From Spisula solida (lineage: Eukaryota; Mollusca; Bivalvia; Venerida; Mactridae), in assembly GCA_947247005.1 (NCBI GenBank), contig OX365952.1, forward strand, positions 28,956,222 through 29,020,221: a stretch of 64,000 bases of DNA. The letters run 5' to 3'. Of this stretch, positions 1 to 11,079 are shown piece after piece. Position numbers and translations under genes: made by a program. The notes beneath the pieces were generated by a model. The model saw only the letters and a program-made list of their open reading frames with translations, was not told the origin of the DNA and did no database searches. Each line of letters starts with the position of its first letter. Position 1 is the first letter of the stretch.

Positions 1-18
1 TTCCTTCTTTCATCCTTG

Positions 19-32
19 GTTACCATGGTAAC
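19..32. promoter_or_regulatory. X-box-like palindrome
   Basis: GTTACCATGGTAAC is a perfect 14-bp palindrome matching the RFX X-box consensus (GTNRCC, 0-3 nt, RGYAAC). Function is unproven; no gene start is near. Confidence 0.4.
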
Positions 33-196
33 TACCAGATTGACCAAGCCACACATCAGCCATAATTGAAGCACTATCTTTTCTGAAACAATGTTATATA
101 ATATATACAACAAAATTACAGGAGTCACGAATTGTAAGTTGTTAACATTCATTTGAACATTTTTCACCTACATCCTTTTTCTGCACCGTTTGCTTG

Positions 197-210
197 GTAA
201 CCATGGTAAC
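197..210. promoter_or_regulatory. X-box-like palindrome
   Basis: GTAACCATGGTAAC differs from the palindrome at 19-32 by one base pair position. It is the second of three such motifs in the first kilobase. Confidence 0.35.
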
Positions 211-955
211 GGAAAAGTAATTATTCATTTATTTTTTAACAAACTTAACATGAGTTTCTATCGGACATATGCAAGGAAGAATCACACAAATAAACTACTT
301 TTTTTTCGATTTATACACTAAATAGTGTTCACAAGAAGTCCTGCGTAGTGTTAAAAAAGTGGGCGGGTTCGTTTTTAACATGGTTTTGCAAATATCTTGT
401 GATCATTTATCATAAATTTACCGTTAAACACTTAATTGTGTCAGTTGCTTTGTTTTAATGCTTTGCCGATGCTAAATTATGAAAATTTCAACCATATATT
501 TCGATTATTGTGGAATCTATAAAAAAAATACTATTTTTGTAAAAATGAAAAAAGCCATTTTTGGCATTATCTTACTAAAAATATCTTGTTTGCACCATGG
601 CGAAACCTTTCAGACAATAAACACATTAACTGTTTTCAAATATACGGATGTGATATCTGGATCTGCTCCAATTCTCATTTAAATACATTTTGAAACACCA
701 CATTTTTTCATTTTTCTAGTAAACCACGAATTTGAGATAGGTGGTCCCAAGAGAATTAGTATAACGAAAATCTCAAATCACTTGAAGGATATGTTTTGTT
801 CAGAAATAGTTCTATATTAGTTTATGTAACATACTTAGTGACATGTAAGGGTGCATCATGACAATTTTTGTCGCGATTTCATCTTAAAAAAGCTTAAAAA
901 TTGCAAAATTAATTTTTATAAAAAGTGAAAAATAGCGAAAAATTGAATTTCCTCG

Positions 956-969
956 GTTGCCATAGCAAC
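956..969. promoter_or_regulatory. X-box-like palindrome
   Basis: GTTGCCATAGCAAC is close to the optimal RFX-family binding site. It lies 87 bp upstream of the LTR-type element. Confidence 0.4.
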
Positions 970-1055
970 GGTAGTGAAATAAAGTTTTGACCCCAAAAAT
1001 CATTTATGTAGGTGAATACTAAAAAAGGAGCAGAATATTTTGAAAATCTGAGACT

Positions 1056-1956
1056 ACTTTTATGCGGTAATATTTGGCCACATCATTTGTTTTAAATTGT
1101 CAATGTTAACTAACCATTTTAGTAACGCGTTCTGAATATGAGTCTTTAAACTCTTTTACTAGCCATGGGCTACTAGATATTATTCGTATATAATTCTCAT
1201 TAAAATGTCTACGTTAAAGCAGGATGCGTGAGATAGCATCTTAACTGATTGTTATCCGATACATTAAAGTCAACCTCATGTTGTCATATTTTCAATATTG
1301 GTAAACCCTTTGTTTTTGAGGTAATTAGGCAATAATGTTGTAGCCACGTTTTAATTGGCTTACAAATTATATAACATGACATTTGATTGGCTAAGAACGT
1401 TTTAAGTATTTTGTAACATGTAATTTGATTGGTCAAAAGTTTTTAAGATTTATTTTCTGTGATTTGAAAATAATGTATATTAAGTAAGATTTGAATTAGA
1501 CTGAATATATATAGATACAAAAAAGGATCATGTAGGACTAAGAGAGTTATGATGTAGGTTTTAAGTTAGCAAAAGTGGAGTTCCACTACGCTCCGTTAAT
1601 TTACGAACTTTGTGTGTTTAAAACCATATTTGTTAGTTGTTATTTACTTTGAGAAAGGACGAAAAATAAAAATAGTAAAACTGACGGTGGATTTGTCATA
1701 ACTTATTTAGTTGAGACTTTGTTATCTTATTTGAAATTATACTGGAAAAAACGCACTGGACTTACGACGTTAGCAGAGCTAAACTGACAGCTCACACAAC
1801 GAACGACACAACGCTGTTACATACGAGCTAATTCCCGAAACAACAGACATAACACTGTTGGTCTAACAACAAGCTGGATTCCACGTACTACAACAACCTC
1901 AAGAGATAACGCAGAGTTCTGAGATTAGAGTTCAGAATCGGAACTCATCATCAACA
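1056..1956 (+). repeat. Left direct repeat (5' LTR candidate)
   Basis: 901 bp, essentially identical to 4053-4953. It starts with ACTTTTATGCGG; homology becomes patchy after TCATCAACA at 1956. Confidence 0.8.
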
Positions 1957-4052
1957 ACGCCTAACATGAGTCAATTCACACACTGTATCAACGCCAATAT
2001 TTCAACGGCATTACACTGGCGGAGAAGAGAGGGTAAAATTTGCGGTACCTCACAACATCACAGCCAAGCGAGCGAATTTCTACCAGCGAATGATCACAGC
2101 CAAGCGATTTTTTACCAGCGAGTTACTACTGCCAAGTGAATTTTAATCAGCGAATAATTACAGCCAAACGAATTTCTACACGTGAGTTATTTCAACCAGT
2201 GATAAATTCAGCAACGTGAATCAGTGCATATTTGTGAAATTAAATAATCATGTTAAATTATATCAGTATGAGAATACCTATTCTCGAAAATTAGGTGTGT
2301 TCGAATTCTACTAGAATGAACAATCGGCGATATTCGGTGAGTTTCCAGCATCAACCGATTATGGATTCCATATGGATTACCCATGGACTCATGTTATGTT
2401 CGCCACACGGTCGGTGAGAACATGCGATCTACAGAAACAAAAGACATTAAACTTTGGATGTGTAATAATCGGTGGACCTTCTGTGTCGATGAATCTGTAC
2501 TTTTTTATGTAAATTTTGGTACTTTTGTTATATTCACGTCACAGTTGAAAACTGTATTTATTATCATTGACAATGTTTTTAGTCTAACTTAATTATGTTT
2601 TTGTATTAAATTACGTAATTGTTTCCATGCGTAAAATTTTCCAAACCTGTAGTACGTAATAATGATGTCATTAATTTTATTTTTACAAGATCAAATGAGC
2701 TTTCGGATTTCTAAGTATATGGTCATCTTAGACATTTTGCAGTTTAGCTAATATTTATGCGGAAATAGAGAAATATGTCAACTTTAATTTAAAAGTTTAG
2801 GCATAATCGGCAACACATGGCACTAAAATGTATGAGAGACATTTAATTAAGTATACATGTACAATATACAATGAGTTACATTATTTCTAAGGGGGTATGA
2901 GTAAGCAATATTAAAAATAATTTATTAACTGTTTTAGGCGGTAATAATTATTTTGTTACTGGTAAAAATGGGTTAAAGCAGCAATGTTCTTGGTTGTTAA
3001 GAGCTCACAAATACTTCTAAGTTTGTATGCATGTTACGTCCTTTCAAATATCGAGGACTTCATGTATAAATAACACTTTGGACCGCGGAATTATTATCAT
3101 ATGATAAATTAAGGAAATGCAGGCTCACTAAGCTCTATTTCAGTCAATCTATTTATTGTGCTACAGTAGCACTTAATATTGGTCATTGGTTATCCCAATA
3201 CCATTACAGGTGTATATTTTTTTGTGAAAAAGGTGTGAGTGTGTTATCTAGTCTATCTATTAGTGTGAGTAAGGTATTTTTTAACACATAGTACTGGTAT
3301 ATGTAGGATGCAGTAGTCTGCGCGGATGTTGCTTCTATGGTAGATAACAGTCAAATTCTTATATTTTAGTTGACTGGAGTCGACTGGTGATGTTTTTGCT
3401 TTCCATCGTTCTGTGTTTCCATACGGTATTTTGGAATCAACCTTAAGCGGGCTGCAGTTTAAGAACTTTATAGCTGTCTTTAATTCACGGGATATATCCA
3501 CGGTATATAATGCACTCAGCTATTGTGAGCGGGTAGCATAGGCATAAATTAATTAATTGTGCATTTACCAGAACATTGGGAAATGTAATTATATAGAATT
3601 ACATAATATTGCTGAACTCAAAACCCTAGGGATGTGAACTGCATGTATAAAGAATGGAGTGTTGTCCGATATTAATCAGTTTATAAAAACAACAGGAGAC
3701 AAGTAAACTAAATAATTGTCTGTCTTATTTACATGATTCTTGAAAAGATTTTACATTGCCACTTTGAATATGTTGGTAGCATTACTAACTGAAAAGGTCC
3801 GAATGTTAGGACATGGTTCCAATGAACTGTTGAAATTTGGAAAACTTCAACACTTTCCGGTTTCAGCCTTGCTGAACACTACGTTTATTAACTCTAACAT
3901 TTGTGGAATAGGCACAATATATTCAATGGCTAATAGATAATGTGACCGTGTACATGACTTTATTTGTAACTGCATATTTTTTATATATTTAAGTACTGTT
4001 GATAAAATTGGATGACCACTTCATAGGAATGAAGTTAAATACGGGAGGGGAA
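1957..4052. other. Interior of the LTR-type element
   Basis: About 2.1 kb without a recognisable protein. Short open frames at 2383-2592 (+) and 3253-3501 (-) match nothing I know. The first part (about 2050-2215) is a degenerate repeat described separately. Confidence 0.55.
2050..2215. repeat. Degenerate ~34-bp tandem repeat
   Basis: About five diverged units built on ACAGCCAAGCGAATTT followed by TACCAGCGA. They lie just inside the 5' repeat of the LTR-type element, where a leader or packaging region would be. Confidence 0.6.
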
Positions 4053-4953
4053 ACTTTTATGCGGTAATATTTGGCCACATCATTTGTTTTAAATTGTCAA
4101 TGTTAACTAACCATTTTAGTAACGCGTTCTGAATATGAGTCTTTAAACTCTTTTACTAGCCATGGGCTACTAGATATTATTCGTATATAATTCTCATTAA
4201 AATGTCTACGTTAAAGCAGGATGCGTGAGATAGCATCTTAACTGATTGTTATCCGATACATTAAAGTCAACCTCATGTTGTCATATTTTCAATATTGGTA
4301 AACCCTTTGTTTTTGAGGTAATTAGGCAATAATGTTGTAGCCACGTTTTAATTGGCTTACAAATTATATAACATGACATTTGATTGGCTAAGAACGTTTT
4401 AAGTATTTTGTAACATGTAATTTGATTGGTCAAAAGTTTTTAAGATTTATTTTCTGTGATTTGAAAATAATGTATATTAAGTAAGATTTGAATTAGACTG
4501 AATATATATAGATACAAAAAAGGATCATGTAGGACTAAGAGAGTTATGATGTAGGTTTTAAGTTAGCAAAAGTGGAGTTCCACTACGCTCCGTTAATTTA
4601 CGAACTTTGTGTGTTTAAAACCATATTTGTTAGTTGTTATTTACTTTGAGAAAGGACGAAAAATAAAAATAGTAAAACTGACGGTGGATTTGTCATAACT
4701 TATTTAGTTGAGACTTTGTTATCTTATTTGAAATTATACTGGAAAAAACGCACTGGACTTACGACGTTAGCAGAGCTAAACTGACAGCTCACACAACGAA
4801 CGACACAACGCTGTTACATACGAGCTAATTCCCGAAACAACAGACATAACACTGTTGGTCTAACAACAAGCTGGATTCCACGTACTACAACAACCTCAAG
4901 AGTTAACGCAGAGTTCTGAGATTAGAGTTCAGAATCGGAACTCATCATCAACA
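4053..4953 (+). repeat. Right direct repeat (3' LTR candidate)
   Basis: Second copy of the 901-bp repeat, preceded immediately by a purine tract at 4042-4053 (CGGGAGGGGAAA). Confidence 0.8.
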
Positions 4954-5013
4954 CAAGGAAAAATGAGCTCAATTCCCACACAGTATAACAACGCATAAAC
5001 ACGGCATTACACT

Positions 5014-6033
5014 ATGCGTGGACAACCATGTCTGATATTGCCTGGTTCAAATGTAGAACTACAATTAATCGCATCAACCAAAATTTCTTCTCGACGTTTT
5101 ACGAAGGTTTTTTTTGGTTAAAATAATGTGGAATATGAATAAATGTATATATTTATTGATTTGTCGATGATATTTATCAATACTGATTAATTTCAAGATG
5201 AAAATATTTTCAAATAATAAGCATTACTGAAAAATGAAATCACAATAATCATCGGACATGATACAAGTATTCACGTTGTGGATATTCACTTATAGTAACA
5301 CATTTCCAAAATAATGTGATCGCATAATAAGATTCCAATCCTGGTTACTTGGTATCTCGTATGTCCACCCATGACTCTCTTTTTTCGATACATGACTGGT
5401 AATTGTTTAAGGAAACTGAAACAATGCGAATGATCAACAGCAGTTTATCAAAGTTGTTATTCATAGAAGTATTGGCAGTTATTTATAAAGTTGGTTGAAC
5501 TTAGCGTTTTATTAACGGCAAACTGTGCGTTTAAAACATTGAACAAATTCAGTACCTTTAATGTGTTTAAAAATAATAATATATTGGAAACCTGTTTCGA
5601 TCTATTGGAAACCTGTTTCGATCATATGGCTAACCAAGTATATAAACGGCATAATGCTGGTGAATTACGTTACCTTGCAACATTCACTGTCATCTGTCAA
5701 CGACCTTGTTCCTTATCATAATATAACTGTTAAATGTTTATAAATGTTATGTTTCTGTAACGGAAAAGTATTTCTACTTTCGGTATCTACATTAAAATGT
5801 TATTTGTTATCGCTTTTCATATTGTTGGTTTCTATAAGTGTGATCTGTTTTTGCATCAATATACTAATACCTAAATCGGTAACGTAAGTCACACGATAAT
5901 TTAGTGGTTCCACTTAATCAATATTTTTTCAATGAAAGGCACAATTTGTTGTGATAGAAATGCGAAATCCCGGCGTAGGGACGTTTCATCATATCGAAAA
6001 ATTATACGGGCATTCTAGAACACATGTATATAA
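5014..6033. other. Non-coding, AT-rich
   Basis: No gene recognised. A 21-bp unit (TTGGAAACCTGTTTCGAT core) is duplicated in tandem at about 5582-5623, which creates overlapping short frames there. Confidence 0.55.
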
Positions 6034-6220
6034 AATATGGAATGATGCGATGGATAAAAACCTTGATTACATATTTAATGAAAACAAAGAAATCCTTCTT
6101 TTAGGTGATGTCAACTATAATTATTACTCTGAAACCAATGCATCTGTAAACAATACAGATCGCTTAAACAATTCAATGAAGATTACTTTATAAACAGTCT
6201 CAATGTACAACCATGGTCAG
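6034..6220 (+). pseudogene. LINE ORF2 scrap with internal deletion
   Basis: The translation includes WNDAMDKNLDYIF and ILLLGDVNYNYYSETNASV, nearly identical to the endonuclease of the LINE at 8191-15630. Directly after, the frame jumps to sequence matching the RT-ORF part of that LINE (LNNSM, then QPWS), so roughly 200 codons between them are missing. Short microhomology at the join (around 6151-6158) suggests simple deletion. It is a dead fragment of the same family in opposite orientation. Confidence 0.75.
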
Positions 6221-6744
6221 TGAGTCAGTGCAGAAAGACAGTTTTATGTGACTCTTATAAGAAACCACAACACACAATAAAGGATAGATACTGCTATAAA
6301 TGTGTAGCTTTATGCTTTCTGAGGTGTAGGGCAGCAACAAAGGACTGTCTTTAGCTTACCACCGGGAAAAAATGTAAGGGGCTAGCTGTCATTAATGACC
6401 ACCAGGTAACTGAATTGAGACTTTTGCCGTGCGTGCAATTGTAATTATGTTTGTCGACAACTGGGATGGTAACAGCGTTATGTGAATAAATCATACAGCA
6501 GCGAGATTTACATATTTAAAGTACAACCATTGTACATTTATAAAGACGTGCAGTGAACACCGAATAATGCCAATGGCGGCAAGATGGAGTCCGTCAGACA
6601 ATAATTGGCAACAACCGGCAAGTTCCAAGTAGATGCTAAAATACAATAGTTTGCCTTCACTACCGTCTGAAAGCATAATTATCAGAGTTATATTAGACAA
6701 ATTCCATTATGATAGCTATGTCTCTCTATGACATTCTACTTATT
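6221..6744. other. Between LINE scraps; nothing recognised
   Basis: No gene or repeat structure seen. A minus-strand frame at 6491-6700 lacks any family signature. Confidence 0.5.
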
Positions 6745-6822
6745 CTATGTTGTTATGTATGTAGACCATATTGAAAATTGGTATAACACCAAATATCTTA
6801 GCTATTACTGAATAAATAAATC
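6745..6822 (+). mobile_element. LINE 3' terminus fragment
   Basis: The stretch from GTAGACCATATTGAAAATTG through CCAAATATCTTAG to CTGAATAAATAAA is the reverse complement of 8213-8275, the 3' end of the minus-strand LINE. With 6034-6220 it marks a heavily deleted plus-strand copy. Confidence 0.7.
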
Positions 6823-6861
6823 ACGCACGCACCCTCGCACGCACGCACACACGCACGCACT
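6821..6861. repeat. ACGC-type microsatellite
   Basis: Imperfect CACG/CACA tetranucleotide run directly behind the LINE tail. Confidence 0.75.
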
Positions 6862-7041
6862 ATAACGTGGAGAAATAGGAAACATCCGCGACATATGACG
6901 CAACTTAGAAAGTGTTTTATGATTATTTCTCACCAAAAGAATGTTCAAAAGGAGTTATACACATTCCGTTCATGCAAGCAGAAACAGGGACAATCGCTTT
7001 CGAGATGAGTTTCTCTGTCAATGTCCGCAAATTTACAATTT

Positions 7042-7082
7042 GAACAGTTTTGAATTACTTGGCAAGTAATTCAAAACTGTTC
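7042..7082. repeat. Perfect 19-bp stem hairpin, 3-nt loop
   Basis: GAACAGTTTTGAATTACTT, loop GGC, then its exact reverse complement. No oligo-T follows, so it is not a bacterial-type terminator. It stands alone about 45 bp before the 29-bp satellite. Confidence 0.85.
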
Positions 7083-7125
7083 TTCAAACCAGCTGCGCCG
7101 TCGAACATTATAATGGATCCTACTA

Positions 7126-8190
7126 AATCATGTATCTAGCAGGATATGTGGTGTAATCATGTATCTAGCAGGATATGTATACTCTGTAATCATGTATATA
7201 GCAGGATATGTACTGTAATCATGTATACATATAGCAGGATATGTACTGTAATCATGTATATAGCAGGATATGTACTGTAATCATGTATATAGCAGGATAT
7301 GTACTGTAATCATGTATATAGCATGATATGTGCTGTAATCATGTATATAGCAGGATATGTACTGTAATCATGTATATAGCAGGATATGTACTGTAATCAT
7401 GTATATAGCAGGATATGTACTGTAATCATGTATATAGCATGATATGTACTGTAATCATGTATATAGCAGGATATGCACTGTAATCATGTATATAGCATGA
7501 TATGTACTGTAATCATGTATATAGCAGGATATGTACTGTAATCATGTATATAGCAGGATTTGTACTGTAATCATGTATATAGCAGGATATGTGGTGTAAT
7601 CATGTATATAGCAGGATATGTACTGTAATCATGTATATAGCATGATATGTACTGTAATCATGTATATAGCAGGATTTGTACTGTAATCATGTATATAGCA
7701 GGAAATGTACTGTAATCATGTATATAGCAGGATATGTACTGTAATCATGTATATAGCAGGATATGTACTGTAATCATGTATATAGCATGATATGCACTGT
7801 AATCATGTATATAGCAGGATATGTACTGTAATCATGTATATAGCAGGGTATGTACTGTAATCATGTATATAGCAGGATATGTACTGTAATCATGTATATA
7901 GCAGGATATGTACTGTAATCATGTATATAGCAGGATATGTACTGTAATCATGTATATAGCAGGATATGTACTGTAATCATGTATATAGCATGATATGTGG
8001 TGTAATCATGTATATAGCAGGATATGTACTGTAATCATGTATATAGCAGGATATGTGGTGTAATCATGTATATAGCAGGATATGTACTGTAATCATGTAT
8101 ATAGCAGGATATGTACTGTAATCATGTACGTGTATCTAGCAGGATATGTATACTCTGTAATCATGTATATAGCAGGATATGTGCTGTAAT
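7126..8190 (+). repeat. 29-bp satellite array, left block
   Basis: About 36 monomers with consensus CATGTATATAGCAGGATATG plus TACTGTAAT. A TGTGGTGTAAT variant and a GCATGATATG variant are interspersed. The array stops at the 3' end of the inserted LINE and resumes at 15631. Confidence 0.95.
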
Positions 8191-8506
8191 AGTAATAGTA
8201 AGTAAGTAACGACTTTATTTATAGTAGATAACATATTTGGTGTTATACCAATTTTCAATATGGTCTACATAATAAACATATATACATTAAATAAATGATA
8301 ATATACAAACAAATTTTAAACAAAATGAAACAGTATTAGTTAAACTTAGCAATATGGGAGACTCATGTATTGTTTAAAACGTTAACCTATAATTAAATAG
8401 CCTAAGGACAATCTACAACATATATATAATGTACATGCAACTTTGAAAGATACTAAGCAGCCTTGTGCTGGACTATGAAATTGCAGAATGGCACATACAA
8501 AATGAA

Positions 8507-9063
8507 TGGTGGCATATTTCTGCCACCAGATAACTACTTAATTATTTAGATAAATAAGTGGTTAACGCGTTAGGTAACTAGATAACAACTTAATTATCTC
8601 GATAATTATGTGGTAAACGCGTTAGGTAACTAGATAATATTTCAAGTAAAATAAATATCTGAACAGGGAGAAAATGCATTATAGTGCCAGTAACTGCCAC
8701 TACTTAAACCGTTTCAACATATAACTGCTAAGTTATTAACGTGTTACGTATCTAGTTAGCATGATAATTATCTAGAAAAATAAGTGGTTATCTTATTAAC
8801 GCGTTAAGTATCTAGTTAACCAGATAAATATCCAAATAATTATGTGGTTATCTAGATAAATAACGCGTTAACCTGATAATTATCTAGATAGTTAAGTAGT
8901 TATCTTATCAACGCGTTACGTATCTAGTTAGCATGATACTTATCTAGATAGTTAAGTAGTTATCTTATCAACGCGTTACGTATCTAGTTAGCATGATAAT
9001 TATCTAGAAATTTATCTGGTTAACTAGATAAATAACGCGTTAACCACTTATCTATAAATAGAC
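8507..9063 (+). repeat. Left inverted-repeat arm of foldback element
   Basis: Roughly ten diverged units containing the 10-bp palindrome TAACGCGTTA, separated by TTATCTAGATAA-like palindromes. The arm is palindromic at three scales: motif, unit and whole arm. Confidence 0.8.
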
Positions 9064-10044
9064 GTTCATTCGGAAAACCTCGCGCATGTCTTTTGTTTGG
9101 AATATAGGAATGTTCAGTCGCTCAAACACGGAACACAGTACATTTAATAAAGAAGTGTTGATGGCTGCCTTTCCCCAAAATATTCATAATTTATTTGTGA
9201 GAATAGTTCTATGACCGATACCAGTATCAGTTGTGAACTTTAACTTTAGTGTATTTTAACATCACGTTTAATTTGACATGTTTAAGTACATATGTTGATT
9301 CAAGGAATTCAAGAGAGGAGATGTAACATGATACTCTAGCCTGTCATATATAAATACTCTACTCTGTCTATTTTTATGTTAGCTCGTTCTTAGTGATTTA
9401 CAATAAATAGTTTGAATGCATTGCTTGTCATTCATATACTCCTGGATAGAACAGTTAATATTACTGTCCCCAAATTTGCATTGAGACCCGTCGCACGTCC
9501 GTCGTACGACACTTGTGAAAGGTGTTTAACGTTAATTTACTTTACATATCAGAGTACAACTGAAACATTTATACAACAATACAGAATGATAAAACAAAGC
9601 CTATAGTCTATTTTGATATACTGTTATATTTACAACACCCCAACCTAAGATAAGAAAAGCTAAGATAAAAGATAAACACAGTGAAATATGAAACCTGACT
9701 CTTAATTCTGGTACAATGTAATTTGTTGTTGAACAACACATTGTTCATGGGAACAATTGTACGGACGTTACGCACAATGTTGTAACATGACGTTGACGTT
9801 AATTTACGTCACACACATGACTACACGTTGTAGAACTATGATACGGACACAAAGCTCGTACGAGTCCACAATTTTTTTAATCCTAACGGTTTTTGTACAT
9901 TCGTAGCGTGTGGTCACAGCTCGTGTGTACCCCGTACGATTTTAAAGAATGCAGTCGTGCGATATCCGTACGGGCATCGTTTTATATTTAATAAGGTATA
10001 AGAAAGAAATATTTTGACGGACACGTCTCCATAAAATGTTAGAT
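9064..10044. other. Foldback interior, non-coding
   Basis: No transposase-like frame. It contains GTTACGCACAATGTTG at about 9767-9783, a 16-mer shared with the terminal repeats of the element at 48017-49119. Confidence 0.6.
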
Positions 10045-10305
10045 CCGAGGATAATAAGAGAATACGATAGTAATAATACGATAGTACGATGATGATAATA
10101 CGATGGTACGATGGTAATTATAGGAGAAAATGACAGTACGATAGAGATAATGCGACAATGCGATAATGATAACGCGATACTATATCGCATTGTCATTATC
10201 GAACTGTCATATTCTCGCGTTATCACTATCCTATTCTCGTATTTTTATCATCGTACTATCGTATTATTGTTATCGTGCCATCGTATTCTCGCATTATCAT
10301 CCATA
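10045..10305. repeat. GATA-type simple sequence that flips strand at ~10180
   Basis: Left half is built of ATACGATAGTA/GATAATGCGA words, right half of their complements (TATCGTACTATCG, CGCATTATC). It forms a long imperfect hairpin centred near 10180 in the middle of the foldback interior. Open frames here on both strands are by-products of the repeat. Confidence 0.75.
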
Positions 10306-10454
10306 TTTTACTGTCGAGTTGCAGTATCAACAGAATAGCAGTGAATGTTGTAGTGTTTACAACAATGTAATGTGTAATAACATGTACATTCGAAATAAAG
10401 ATATTTAAATTTTGTGTACAAATGTTATGTTATGCTCGCTCTGTCTGATACATT

Positions 10455-10464
10455 CCCCCCCCCC
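10455..10464 (+). repeat. C10 homopolymer
   Basis: Ten cytosines in a strongly AT-rich setting, about 45 bp inside the right arm of the foldback element. Confidence 0.8.
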
Positions 10465-10509
10465 GCTATTCTTTTCCCGTGAAGTGACTGGATGGTAGTT
10501 ATTTCGCAA

Positions 10510-11013
10510 TGTCTATTTATAGATAAGTGGTTAACGCGTTATTTATCTAGTTAGTAACTTAACTACATATCTTTCTATATATTTATCTGCGGAACTAGTT
10601 ACTTAACGCGTTAATAAGATAATCACATAATTATCTAGATAATTATCTGATTAACTAGTTATACTTATCTAGTTAGCAACATAACTATGTAGCTATTTAT
10701 CTGGTTAACTAGATACCTAACGCGTTTATATCATAACAACTTAATTGTCTAGATAATTAAGTGGTTAACGCGTTATGTAACTAGATAACAACTTAATTAT
10801 CTAGTTAATTATCATGCTAACTAGATACATAATACGTTGACAAGTTAACACTTTTCTAAAGAGGTAAGAACTGGCAGTTGGTGGCAGTATCATGTGTTTT
10901 TTTCTAGATAAGATACTGTTTATGAATTAACTTATTATCTAGTTACCTAACGAGTTAACCACTTAATTATCTAGATAAGTATGCTGCTATCTGGTGGCAG
11001 AAATATGCCACCA
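10510..11013 (-). repeat. Right inverted-repeat arm of foldback element
   Basis: Reverse complement of the left arm. The inner edges match: CTATTTATAGATAAGTGG here against its reverse complement near 9045-9063. Confidence 0.8.
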
Positions 11014-11079
11014 TAAAAATGAACACAGTTGGCGAAATATTTTTGTATTTTTAACATTGAGATATGTATGCATAGATTA

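Larger units (their letters stand above)
1..1055. other. Non-coding AT-rich DNA with X-box palindromes
   Basis: No convincing gene. A 67-codon frame at 479-682 has no family signature and AT-driven composition. The only structure is three RFX-type palindromes, listed separately. Confidence 0.6.
1056..5012 (+). mobile_element. Short LTR-type retroelement, probably non-autonomous
   Basis: Two direct repeats of 901 bp (1056-1956 and 4053-4953), offset 2997, differ at one position noticed (A1906 versus T4903). A purine tract (GGGAGGGGAAA) sits directly before the second copy, the position of a polypurine tract for plus-strand priming. After the first copy, a TGGCGGAGAAGAGAGGG stretch at 2017-2033 is a candidate primer-binding site. 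Weaker similarity between the copies continues to a shared GGCATTACAC, so the LTRs may really end near 2016 and 5012. The 2-kb interior has no gag, protease, RT or integrase signature. Near-identity of the repeats suggests a young insertion. Exact ends and target-site duplication could not be fixed. Confidence 0.6.
8507..11013. mobile_element. Foldback element with long inverted repeats, nested in LINE 3' UTR
   Basis: Both ends are TGGTGGCA...TGCCACCA hairpins of 22 bp. Inside them are about 550 bp (left) and 500 bp (right) of inverted arrays built on TTATCTAGATAATTAAG, TGGTTAACGCGTTA and GTAACTAGATA. AAAATGAA flanks it on both sides (8499-8506, 11016-11023), consistent with an 8-bp target duplication, and removing it restores continuous LINE sequence. 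The 1.4-kb interior encodes nothing recognisable, so it is non-autonomous. An 8-bp duplication would fit hAT or P-type mobilisation, but the family is not identified. Confidence 0.8.

Noticed and set aside
7126..8190. Possible CRISPR array
   Set aside because: Repeats are contiguous with no unique spacers, and the context is eukaryotic.
9942..10408. Overlapping frames of 75-94 codons on both strands
   Set aside because: By-products of the GATA/TATC simple-sequence hairpin; composition is extreme and no family matches.
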